A stretch of DNA of 7,658 nucleotides from the NCBI GenBank assembly GCA_030634425.1, contig DAOWAU010000032.1, positions 1 to 7,658 of the forward strand, written 5' to 3'. A program made the translations under genes and the position numbers. The DNA comes from Dehalococcoidia bacterium (lineage in GTDB: Bacteria > Chloroflexota > Dehalococcoidia > Dehalococcoidales > E44-bin46). Below are positions 1 through 6,151 of the stretch, piece by piece (positions within the stretch are counted from its first letter, which is position 1; every line of letters begins with the position of its first letter). The notes below the pieces were generated by a model, which saw nothing but the letters and a program-made list of their open reading frames with translations, did not search any database and was not told the origin of the DNA.

Positions 1-78
1 ACCACCCATTACAAACAGCCCTGCCACTGTCATTGATAAGCAAATGACGGCTAATAGAACTAAACTTGTCTTTTTCAC
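1..78 (-). CDS. Partial gene: signal-peptide N-terminus of an unidentified exported or membrane protein
   Basis: A frame opens with GTG at 78-76 and stays open for 26 codons to the window edge. It starts Met-Lys-Lys-Thr and continues as one long hydrophobic stretch (Leu, Val, Ala, Ile, Cys, Met, Phe), the pattern of a Sec signal peptide or a first membrane anchor. A purine-rich GGGGGA lies about five bases before the GTG. The frame is closed upstream by TAG at 93-91, so no earlier start is possible. No lipobox cysteine follows the hydrophobic core within the visible part. The mature protein lies outside the window, so function cannot be named. It diverges from the tRNA-Ser gene. Confidence 0.6.
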   Translation of the reverse strand, partial: MKKTSLVLLAVICLSMTVAGLFVMGG

Positions 79-127
79 TTCATCCCCCGTCTATCCGCAG
101 TAGAGCAAGTTGGCAACCTTCCAACCA

Positions 128-156
128 TAGAAATTTGCCCAGCTTCTCGGTATAAT
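128..156 (+). promoter_or_regulatory. Promoter of tRNA-Ser
   Basis: A perfect -10 box TATAAT lies at 151-156. Seventeen bases upstream is TAGAAA (128-133), which matches four of six bases of the -35 consensus. The expected transcription start is near 161-164, only a few bases before the mature 5' end of the tRNA at 166, as is normal for tRNA genes. The -10 is convincing; the -35 is weak. Confidence 0.6.
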
Positions 157-165
157 AACTACTGT

Positions 166-253
166 GGAGGGGTGTCCGAGTGGTTTAAGGAGACGGTCTT
201 GAAAACCGTTGTTGCGCAAGCAACCGTGGGTTCGAATCCCACCCCCTCCGCCA
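166..253 (+). tRNA. tRNA-Ser, anticodon UGA
   Basis: An 88-base class II tRNA with encoded CCA. The acceptor stem GGAGGGG (166-172) pairs with CCCCTCC (243-249), followed by discriminator G250 and CCA at 251-253. The anticodon stem is 193-197 with 205-209; the loop CTTGAAA puts anticodon TGA at 200-202, reading UCA and other UCN codons. A long variable arm, GTTGC-GCAA-GCAAC (211-224), is diagnostic for serine (or leucine) tRNAs, and the UGA anticodon makes it serine. The T arm is GTGGG-TTCGAAT-CCCAC (226-242). All stems pair, so the gene looks functional. Confidence 0.98.
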
Positions 254-258
254 TTATA

Positions 259-295
259 TTTAAGAGAGGCGGAGCCTCTCTTAAACTCTCTTTTT
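259..295 (+). terminator. Intrinsic terminator of tRNA-Ser
   Basis: A perfect 12-bp inverted repeat, 259-270 with 274-285, has a three-base GGA loop and is followed by a pyrimidine-rich tail CTCTCTTTTT (286-295). It starts six bases after the tRNA CCA. The strand opposite has the same stem but is followed by an A-rich, not U-rich, tail, so it should act mainly on rightward transcripts. It sits immediately beyond the stop codon (300-298) of the convergent solute-binding protein gene. Confidence 0.88.
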
Positions 296-297
296 AC

Positions 298-1896
298 TTA
301 GTGGGGCTCAATAGACACCGTATTCAGCATGGCAATGCCCATCGGATTTATCTCATACCCGTTAACATAGGGCTTGACCAAGACATAATTTTTGTCGAAC
401 CACAAGGGCAGGCAGGCAGCCTCCTCAACCATCATCTGCTCCGCCTGCTGATATAAGGCCAGACTGGTCTCGCGAGCCAGCTCCACATTTGCCCTCTCCA
501 GTAAGGCATCTACCTCAGGGTTGCTATACTCGCCATAGTTATTCTCAGCCTCACTATGGAACAGAATATCCAGAAAATCCTGGGGGTGGGGATAGTCGGC
601 AATCCAGCCGAGGTAAAACATCTCGTCCTTTTCCTCGGTGATGTTATAGAGAAACCACTGTGGCTCCAGTTGCCTTACCTCTACTTCTACTCCAAGGTTG
701 CTTCGCCACTCACTGATAGCAGCCTCCAGCCCCTTTGATATTAACCCTCCCCAGCCCATAGTGGTAATGGTAATGGGCGGCAGATTGGATACATCACCAT
801 ACCGGGAGGCGGCGATTAGCTCCTTCGCCCTATCTACATCATAGTCCAGCCCTGATAAGTCTTCATTGAAACCGGGCATACCCGGTGGCAGGATGCCATC
901 CGCCCGCTGTTGCATATCTCTAAATACCAGAGAGACCAGCTTATCCTTATCAATGGCATGAGAGAAGGCGCGCCGAATATTGACATCATCAAACGGCGGC
1001 TCACTGCAATCGAAACCAATATAGGAGAAGCTGAACTCAGGGACAACCCTTAAATCCTGATAAAATGGACCTGATTCGTCGGTAACCCGGTCAATATAAT
1101 TGATAGAGACAGGGGTGACATCGATTTCGCCCAGCTCATACATATTCATGGGCACACCACCCCACAATTGAAAGACCACAGAATCAACCCCGGCTACCTC
1201 GCCATAGTAAAGCTCGTTCCTCTCCAGAACCAGTAAACTCTCTTCCTCCCACTGCCTGAGCTTAAACGGGCCGGTACCGTTGGGGCGGCGCCACCACTCC
1301 CGTCCCGACTGCACATTGGCTCCATCAACGACAAAGGCGGTGGGATAGCTCAGCTTGGATAGGAAATAAGATTTAGGCTCGTCTATGGTTACCTGAAGGG
1401 TATAATCATCAATAACCCTGACCCCACTGAGCTCCTCGCTTTCACCAGCCGACATCTCACTCACCCCGACAATATCTCCCAGATAGACAGGTGCCGTCTG
1501 CGACTCGGTTTCAGGGTCGCAGGCTCTCTCCCAGGAATACTTGACATCTTCAGCCTTAACCTCCCTGCCATCGTGGAACCTTACATCGTCGCGGAGATAG
1601 AAGGTATAGGTCGTGCCGTCGTCGCTGACCTCATATCTCTGGGCGATATCAGGCACCGGCTCCAGGTCATCGCCGAGGCGAACCAAGCCACCGAATAGCT
1701 GCATTATATATTCGTGGGAGGTCATCTCACTGGAAACCGCCGGGTCAAGGGTATAGGGGGCGGTGCCATACAGATTAAGAACTTCTTCTTCAGCAACAAG
1801 GGTGGGCGCCGCTTCCTGCTCAGGCTGGCAGCCAACAACGAGCAGGCTGCACAACAGTACCGCTGAGAGCAGCATATATAGTATTCTTTTCATCAT
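298..1896 (-). CDS. ABC transporter solute-binding lipoprotein, family 5 (oligopeptide/nickel type)
   Basis: A 532-residue extracytoplasmic binding protein, normal length for SBP family 5 (OppA/DppA/NikA). The N-terminus has Lys-Arg, a hydrophobic core and a lipobox Val-Val-Gly-Cys with the lipidated Cys at residue 23, so it should be anchored to the outer face of the membrane. The family signature is visible around residues 90-122 (Ser-Asp-Asp-Gly, Arg-Asp-Asp-Val-Arg-Phe-His-Asp-Gly, then Lys-Ala-Glu-Asp-Val). The family binds peptides, nickel chelates, sugars or other ligands and delivers them to a permease; the ligand here cannot be read. No permease or ATPase gene is next to it. Three start codons in a row are possible (TTG 1899, ATG 1896, ATG 1893). 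I chose the first ATG; no good ribosome binding site distinguishes them. The preceding gene stops about 20 bases upstream, so this is probably the last gene of the minus-strand operon. Confidence 0.93.
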   Translation of the reverse strand: MMKRILYMLLSAVLLCSLLVVGCQPEQEAAPTLVAEEEVLNLYGTAPYTLDPAVSSEMTSHEYIMQLFGGLVRLGDDLEPVPDIAQRYEVSDDGTTYTFYLRDDVRFHDGREVKAEDVKYSWERACDPETESQTAPVYLGDIVGVSEMSAGESEELSGVRVIDDYTLQVTIDEPKSYFLSKLSYPTAFVVDGANVQSGREWWRRPNGTGPFKLRQWEEESLLVLERNELYYGEVAGVDSVVFQLWGGVPMNMYELGEIDVTPVSINYIDRVTDESGPFYQDLRVVPEFSFSYIGFDCSEPPFDDVNIRRAFSHAIDKDKLVSLVFRDMQQRADGILPPGMPGFNEDLSGLDYDVDRAKELIAASRYGDVSNLPPITITTMGWGGLISKGLEAAISEWRSNLGVEVEVRQLEPQWFLYNITEEKDEMFYLGWIADYPHPQDFLDILFHSEAENNYGEYSNPEVDALLERANVELARETSLALYQQAEQMMVEEAACLPLWFDKNYVLVKPYVNGYEINPMGIAMLNTVSIEPH

Positions 1897-1917
1897 CAAT
1901 TACAGTGCCCAGTGCTT

Positions 1918-2799
1918 TTAGTCCCAGTAAACTTCAACGGTTTCAACCACCTCCGTGGGCTCATAAAAAATAGAGCCTATATCTTCTTCCAAAGCCTCAA
2001 GGTTCTCACGCCAACTTGTCAACTGGGAATTTGACCACTTTGTGCTGCCATTGTTATATTCATCCACAGCTTCATTGTAGGCCTCTATGCTCGCTTCATA
2101 GAATTGGAGCTGTCCTTGATAGTCCACATAATAATCGTAGCTGAAGGGATTGGAATGGGTGCGATAGGTTAGTGAGTCCCAGAACTCACCCGGGTCTCCG
2201 GTACAGGTGATATACTCAGACTTCACCGTGTCTAAATGAATTAGCCCATATGTTTGACCTGTCTCGATATATGCTATTTGGTCAGCCTCAGTATCATCTA
2301 CATAAATTAGCCCTTCATCGGTTGTTTCAAAAGCATTAAGAGCATGCCCCGTCCCATCGGCAAAGCCCAGCTCGACAAAAGCGCACCTCATGCCATATCT
2401 CCAGGCACGGTCTCGCAGGGTTATGGCAAACCCGGTGCAATCAAAGCTGTTCTCGGTGTAGGGTAGCGTGTCGGTATCATCCAGCTCGAGGAATTCCTTT
2501 AGCTCCGACCAGGTTGGGTCCTCCAGTTCGGATTGTTTCAGCCTCTCCAGCGAGCCCTCATAGCTGGCTTGCAAGCTCGTGTAATCGCCCCGCAAGCTCT
2601 CATAGTCAGCTTGCAAGTTCTCATAGTTATCCTGGAGTGCCGCCAGGTTTGCCTGCAGGGCATCAATTTCACCCTGCGCGCTATCCAGTCTGCCCTGCAA
2701 TACGTTGTATTCCTCCTGGGATACTCCAGAAGCGCAAGAGGGCAGACAAAACAGTAAAACCAATAATACTGATACACCTAAAATCGCTTTCTTTGTCAT
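1918..2799 (-). CDS. Coiled-coil lipoprotein with transglutaminase-like domain
   Basis: A 293-residue predicted lipoprotein. It has Lys-Lys, a hydrophobic core and lipobox Leu-Pro-Ser-Cys with Cys at residue 22. Residues 29-84 form about eight heptads with Leu mostly at d and Tyr/Leu/Ile at a, a coiled-coil stalk. Next comes a compact domain with Phe-Asp-Cys-Thr-Gly (Cys121), Gly-His-Ala (His152) and Tyr-Val-Asp-Asp (Asp168), the order and spacing of a transglutaminase-like Cys-His-Asp triad. The C-terminal part (about 215-275) is again helical and charged. Family knowledge: such folds act as proteases, transferases, or inactive binding modules. The activity here is unknown. I start at ATG 2799 because GGAGG sits five bases before it; the longer GTG start at 2805 would lie inside that binding site. 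It lies between the peptidase and the binding protein on the same strand, suggesting a shared role at the cell surface. Confidence 0.8.
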   Translation of the reverse strand: MTKKAILGVSVLLVLLFCLPSCASGVSQEEYNVLQGRLDSAQGEIDALQANLAALQDNYENLQADYESLRGDYTSLQASYEGSLERLKQSELEDPTWSELKEFLELDDTDTLPYTENSFDCTGFAITLRDRAWRYGMRCAFVELGFADGTGHALNAFETTDEGLIYVDDTEADQIAYIETGQTYGLIHLDTVKSEYITCTGDPGEFWDSLTYRTHSNPFSYDYYVDYQGQLQFYEASIEAYNEAVDEYNNGSTKWSNSQLTSWRENLEALEEDIGSIFYEPTEVVETVEVYWD

Positions 2800-2804
2800 C
2801 CTCA

Positions 2805-2809
2805 CCTCC
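2805..2809 (-). promoter_or_regulatory. Shine-Dalgarno site that fixes the lipoprotein start
   Basis: On the minus strand GGAGG is followed by TGAGG and then ATG (2799-2797), a spacing of five bases. The alternative in-frame GTG (2805-2803) overlaps the last G of this site and so cannot be served by it. This supports removing two residues from the longest reading frame. Confidence 0.85.
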
Positions 2810-2838
2810 GTGTTTTCATCTGCCAGCGTCCGCTAATG

Positions 2839-3966
2839 TTAGCCGCCTCCCCCTTCCTCCAACTGCCGGTACTGTTCGGCAATCCAACCTCGCCACAAGG
2901 CATTCAGACCATCCATATCAAAGTCATAAACCCTTTCCAGAGCTCCGTCATAGCCGCTGCCCTGGCTAAAGGTATTCAATAGCTCCAGCATCCTGCCCTG
3001 TCCATAATCGGTGATAAGAAAATCGACCAGACTATAGCTTTGAGCATAGGAAAGGACGGACTCCTCAGCATAAGCGGAAAAGGGGCTTGATAGGCTACGC
3101 ACCGAAATAAGCTCGTTTTCAGCTATGGCCTTATTGAGAATAGCGATAAATACCGGCTCAAGCTCCCCCTCGGTATACATAGCTAAACCCTCATCGAGCC
3201 AGGTAGGCAGGTCGCTATAGGGATTAAGTGTCACCTGATGTATGACCAGGTGGGTTAGCTCATGGGCAATTGCCCTCCTCCCCCAGTCAAGCTTATCTGT
3301 AGGTATGCCGATAGCGATAATGCCATATCTGGTAAAGGCTGCCCCTCCTGTCCACTCCTGAGGAAAAATCATCGCCTCCCGCAGGTCCTGAGAGTCAGCG
3401 TAGATATACATCTCGACCTGCTTCTCCACCTCGGCGCCGGTGTCCTCAGCCAGCCGAGCCAATGCCTGCTGAGCCGCCCCCATTACCTCTTGGGCAAAGG
3501 AGTCGTCTCCCTCATACCAATATATGGTTACTTCACCCTCAGTTAAACTACGCCAGGGGTAGCGGTTATCATTGAAATCGACCTGAACTGGAGCGGTGGC
3601 AACCCTGTCGCCTTTGGCATCCTCCACCGTCCACCAATAGGTCACACTGGACCCCGGGGGGAGCCCACCCGTTTTCCTCATATCCCAGGTCCAATCCTCA
3701 TCAACACTGGTATCAGGGGCAAATTCAATATAGACCTCGCTGGTTACCCGGGCAAAGCTTATCTGGTCAACCTGATAATGGAGTCGAACATCGGTAATAT
3801 TGACGTCACTCTCCGCCGATAGACTAAAGCTGAGCCTATGGGGGAAGTCTGCCTGAACCGAGCTATCCACTATGGTTAGCTCGCTCTGAGCCTGAACCAG
3901 GCCGGGACTCAATAAGGGGAGAAACAGGCAAACAACTAAAGCTAGTATGCTGACCTTCCTAATCAT
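2839..3966 (-). CDS. Exported gluzincin metallopeptidase, MA-superfamily type
   Basis: A 375-residue secreted or surface zinc peptidase. A Sec signal peptide spans about residues 1-27 (Met-Ile-Arg-Lys, long hydrophobic core, then Val-Gln-Ala-Gln). Residues 28-130 look like a beta-sandwich (Ig/FN3-like, ending in a Val-Thr-Tyr-Trp-Trp-Thr-Val-Glu strand). The catalytic part carries His235-Glu-Leu-Thr-His239 (HExxH) and, 20 residues later, Trp-Leu-Asp-Glu-Gly with Glu259 as the expected third zinc ligand, the gluzincin arrangement. All key residues are present, so it should be active; the substrate is unknown. The C-terminus ends in four glycines. The ATG overlaps the prfB stop as ATGA (3966-3963), with GAGGAG just before it, so its translation is probably coupled to prfB. 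The next gene follows after a gap of about 40 bases. Confidence 0.88.
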   Translation of the reverse strand: MIRKVSILALVVCLFLPLLSPGLVQAQSELTIVDSSVQADFPHRLSFSLSAESDVNITDVRLHYQVDQISFARVTSEVYIEFAPDTSVDEDWTWDMRKTGGLPPGSSVTYWWTVEDAKGDRVATAPVQVDFNDNRYPWRSLTEGEVTIYWYEGDDSFAQEVMGAAQQALARLAEDTGAEVEKQVEMYIYADSQDLREAMIFPQEWTGGAAFTRYGIIAIGIPTDKLDWGRRAIAHELTHLVIHQVTLNPYSDLPTWLDEGLAMYTEGELEPVFIAILNKAIAENELISVRSLSSPFSAYAEESVLSYAQSYSLVDFLITDYGQGRMLELLNTFSQGSGYDGALERVYDFDMDGLNALWRGWIAEQYRQLEEGGGG

Positions 3967-5061
3967 CTCTCCTCACCCATATGAGAGCGAAGATAGGCGG
4001 TGATAAAGCCATCCAATTCCCCATCTAATACCGCAGCGGTATCGCCTGTTTCATAATTAGTCCTATGGTCCTTCACCATCTTATAGGGATGGAGGACATA
4101 ACTTCTGATCTGGTTACCCCAACCAGCAGCGATACGCTTCCCCTTAAGCTTGGCCCTCTGCTCAGTCCTCTTTTCCAGCTCCACCTCCAGAAGACGGGAC
4201 TGGAGTATTTTTAAGGCAATTTCCTTATTCTGGTGCTGGGAGCGCTCGCTCTGACAGGTAACCACCAATCCCGTGGGCAGATGGGTCAGTCTGACAGCAC
4301 TGCTTGTTTTCTGCATGTGCTGTCCCCCTGGTCCACTAGACCTAAATACATCAACCTTCAAATCATCGGGGGCTATCTTAACATCAACATCGGTTTCCGC
4401 TTCAGGCATCACCTCAACCAAGGCAAAGGAGGTGTGCCGAGCATAATCGGCATCAAAGGGAGAAAGACGAACCAAGCGATGGACCCCGTGCTCCGATTTC
4501 AGATAGCCACAGGCGTAGTCGCCGCTAACCCCAACCACTGCACTCTTTATCCCCGCCTCCTCCCCGGGGGAAACATCTAATATCTCAGCCTTATAACCAC
4601 GCCGCTCCGCCCAGCGAAGATACATTCTCAGCAGCATCTCTGTCCAATCCTGAGATTCCGTGCCTCCAGCCCCAGCATGAAGAGCCAGGATAGCACTTCT
4701 GGCATCATACTCACTGGTAAAAGCCATCTCCAGCTCCAGCTCATCCAGACGGGAAGCTACCTCATCCAGTTCAGGCTGAATTTCCTCCCAGAGTGAGTCA
4801 TCCTCTTCCGCCAGGGAGACTAATTCAGCGATGTCAGCCACCTCTTTCTCCAACCCACGCCACTCTTGCACCAGCTTCTTCAGCCCAACCAACTGACGCA
4901 TAATATTTTGCGCTTTAGCCTGGTCCGACCAAAAATCAGGCTGGGCTGACTGCTTCTCCAAACTGGCAATTTCCTTCTCCTTGGCAGCAATGTCAAAGAT
5001 ACACCAGCGCCATAGAGATTCTAGACTGTAAATCCTTTAGTTTGTCCCTTAACTCTTGCAT
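3963..5061 (-). CDS. prfB: Peptide chain release factor 2, made by programmed +1 frameshift
   Basis: RF2 recognises UGA and UAA in the ribosomal A site and triggers peptide release. Reading starts at ATG 5061-5059, with GAGG four bases upstream inside the end of nfi. Twenty-two codons run to CTT TGA C (4998-4992). Skipping T4995 joins GAC (4994-4992) and the main frame to stop TGA (3965-3963). The product is 22 + 343 = 365 residues, the usual RF2 length. The stop-reading tripeptide Ser-Pro-Phe lies at residues 200-202, which identifies RF2 rather than RF1, and the catalytic Gly-Gly-Gln at 245-247. The N-terminal helical domain includes Asp-Phe-Trp, typical of RF2. The in-frame UGA is the known autoregulatory device of this family: low RF2 gives pausing and frameshifting, high RF2 gives termination. 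It overlaps nfi by 13 bases and the peptidase gene by four. A simple reading-frame search would start wrongly at TTG 4961 and lose 33 residues. Confidence 0.97.
4992..5007 (-). promoter_or_regulatory. prfB programmed +1 frameshift site
   Basis: On the minus strand the core is CTT TGA C (4998-4992), identical to the conserved RF2 slippery stop. It is preceded by CTG GTG TAT (5007-4999). In E. coli an AGGGGG element three bases before CTT pairs with the 16S rRNA tail and stimulates the shift. Here the matching place holds CTGGTG, in which only GGTG could pair with the anti-Shine-Dalgarno. The core is certain; the strength of the stimulator is inferred to be lower. Confidence 0.95.
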
Positions 5062-5768
5062 CTGTCCTCAGCAAAAAGCTTCCCCTGATAGCCCTCCCCG
5101 GGCAGTAGATTCCCTCCCGCTGCCAGATGAGCCAGCCGGGTAGGCTCAGGGAGGCGATAACCACGGCAGCACTTCATAACCCAGTAGATAGCGGTTTTAA
5201 GGTCAACCTTATGACCTATAGAGACATAAATAGGCTTCACTCCGAGCTTGGTGCGCAGAGCTACCCCTATAATCTCACCCCTATCTACTACCTCAGCATA
5301 GCTACCTGGCTCAGCGCCTGGCGTTTTATGTGTACCGCATAACAGAGATTTCGCACAGCCAATAGTGGGCAAATTCAAACAGAGCCCCAGGTGAGAGGCA
5401 AGCCCAAATCGTCGGGGATGGGCAACTCCCTGACCATCAACCAGGACAAGGTCGGGGGTAATGCCGAGTTGCTCGCAAGCGGCCAGGGTCAATGGTGATT
5501 CCCTGAAGGACAAAAGGCCGGGGATATAGGGAAAGTCGAGGTTGCCGGCTATCACCCTTGTTTCCACCGGTCTAAGTGCAGGATACTGTAAGACAACCAC
5601 AGCTCCTTGAGCCATCCCCCGTCCTCTCTCTGCGGATATATCTACACCAGCTATAAAGCGAGGAGCAACCACTTCGCTATCCCTAGACACCTGTGCCGCC
5701 AGCCTCGCCTGTATCTCTAAAGCCTGAGCGGTGCTAACCTGCCAACCGTGCAATCTGTTTACTTTCAC
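5049..5768 (-). CDS. nfi: Endonuclease V (deoxyinosine 3' endonuclease)
   Basis: A 239-residue endonuclease V, full length for the family. The enzyme cuts the second phosphodiester bond 3' to deoxyinosine arising from adenine deamination, starting alternative excision repair. The expected residues are visible: Asp43 in Ala-Gly-Val-Asp-Ile, Tyr81 in Pro-Tyr-Ile-Pro-Gly, Glu90 in Ser-Phe-Arg-Glu, Asp111 in Leu-Val-Asp-Gly-Gln-Gly, His117, and His214 in Thr-Arg-Leu-Ala-His, so the metal-binding site is complete. The only in-frame start before the conserved region is GTG 5768-5766; upstream codons contain no start before TAG at 5813-5811. No Shine-Dalgarno is correctly placed, but a strong promoter puts the RNA start on the GTG itself. 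It is the first gene of the minus-strand cluster; its last codons overlap the prfB start by 13 bases (TAA at 5051-5049, prfB ATG at 5061). Confidence 0.96.
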   Translation of the reverse strand: MKVNRLHGWQVSTAQALEIQARLAAQVSRDSEVVAPRFIAGVDISAERGRGMAQGAVVVLQYPALRPVETRVIAGNLDFPYIPGLLSFRESPLTLAACEQLGITPDLVLVDGQGVAHPRRFGLASHLGLCLNLPTIGCAKSLLCGTHKTPGAEPGSYAEVVDRGEIIGVALRTKLGVKPIYVSIGHKVDLKTAIYWVMKCCRGYRLPEPTRLAHLAAGGNLLPGEGYQGKLFAEDRCKS

Positions 5769-5774
5769 ACTCTG

Positions 5775-5803
5775 ATTATAGCTACTGGATAACCTCCTGA
5801 CAA
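5775..5803 (-). promoter_or_regulatory. Promoter of the nfi-prfB cluster, leaderless arrangement
   Basis: On the minus strand TTGTCA (5803-5798) matches five of six -35 bases, and TATAAT (5780-5775) is a perfect -10, separated by exactly 17 bases. Placing the last T of the -10 at -7 puts +1 at 5768, which is the G of the nfi GTG start. The AGGAGGT at 5798-5792 falls at the -35/spacer boundary and would not be transcribed, which explains why it is 23 bases too far from the start codon. Confidence 0.75.
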
Positions 5804-5829
5804 CTATATTCTAAAGGGGTCACTTATTG

Positions 5830-5858
5830 TTGACAGCCAAGCAATTATAGCGCATAAT
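5830..5858 (+). promoter_or_regulatory. Promoter of rpsP-khpA
   Basis: A perfect -35 TTGACA (5830-5835), a 17-base spacer, then CATAAT (5853-5858), five of six bases of the -10. The expected start is the A at 5865, leaving a 17-base leader before the rpsP ATG. The two divergent promoters lie within 113 bases. This is a strong sigma-70-type promoter, as expected for a ribosomal protein gene. Confidence 0.85.
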
Positions 5859-5881
5859 AAAGCTACAAAAGAGCAACTAGC

Positions 5882-6151
5882 ATGGTAAAGATCAGACTAC
5901 GGCGCACAGGTGCCAAAAAAAAACCGAGTTACCGATTAGTAGTAGCTGATGCCCGAGCGCCCCGTGACGGAGCGTTCATTGCTATTATTGGGCACTATAA
6001 TCCCCTAACCGACCCGGAAACAATAGTTATCGATGAGGAAAAAGCGCTGCGCTGGCTGAAGCAGGGGGCGCAGCCAACAGTTACTGCCACCAGATTATTA
6101 TCAAAGGTAGGCATCATGGAAAAATTCAAAACAAGCAAGGAGAAAACATGA
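5882..6151 (+). CDS. rpsP: 30S ribosomal protein S16
   Basis: An 89-residue protein, normal length for bS16, a small-subunit assembly protein. The N-terminus [10 protein letters not shown] and the Tyr-Arg-Leu-Val-Val-Ala-Asp-Ala-Arg and Ile-Gly-His-Tyr-Asn-Pro segments are hallmark S16 sequence. The second half keeps the [12 protein letters not shown] block. The ATG at 5882 has only a weak upstream GAG (5871-5873) as ribosome binding site, with a short 17-base leader. The stop overlaps the next gene as ATGA (6148-6151), so the pair is translationally coupled. Confidence 0.98.
   Translation: MVKIRLRRTGAKKKPSYRLVVADARAPRDGAFIAIIGHYNPLTDPETIVIDEEKALRWLKQGAQPTVTATRLLSKVGIMEKFKTSKEKT

Noticed and set aside
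166..300. tRNA-Ser as an integration site of a mobile element
   Set aside because: No duplicate of the tRNA 3' end and no integrase is seen in the window.
2555..2700. Repeats that might be a CRISPR array or noncoding tandem repeat
   Set aside because: The period is 21 bases with no spacers, in frame with coiled-coil heptads.
2803..2805. GTG at 2805 as start of the lipoprotein gene
   Set aside because: It overlaps the GGAGG ribosome binding site; ATG 2799 has correct spacing.
2514..2969. Plus-strand open frames, including a 151-codon one, opposite the lipoprotein and peptidase genes
   Set aside because: They are rich in Ser, Pro and His, have no recognisable domain, and lie opposite well-supported genes; they are shadows.
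4993..4995. In-frame TGA early in prfB as a sign of a pseudogene
   Set aside because: It lies in the conserved CTT TGA C context and the +1 frame restores a normal 365-residue RF2.
5792..5798. AGGAGGT as the ribosome binding site of nfi
   Set aside because: It is 23 bases from the only start codon, with no in-frame start at proper distance, and it overlaps the promoter -35/spacer.
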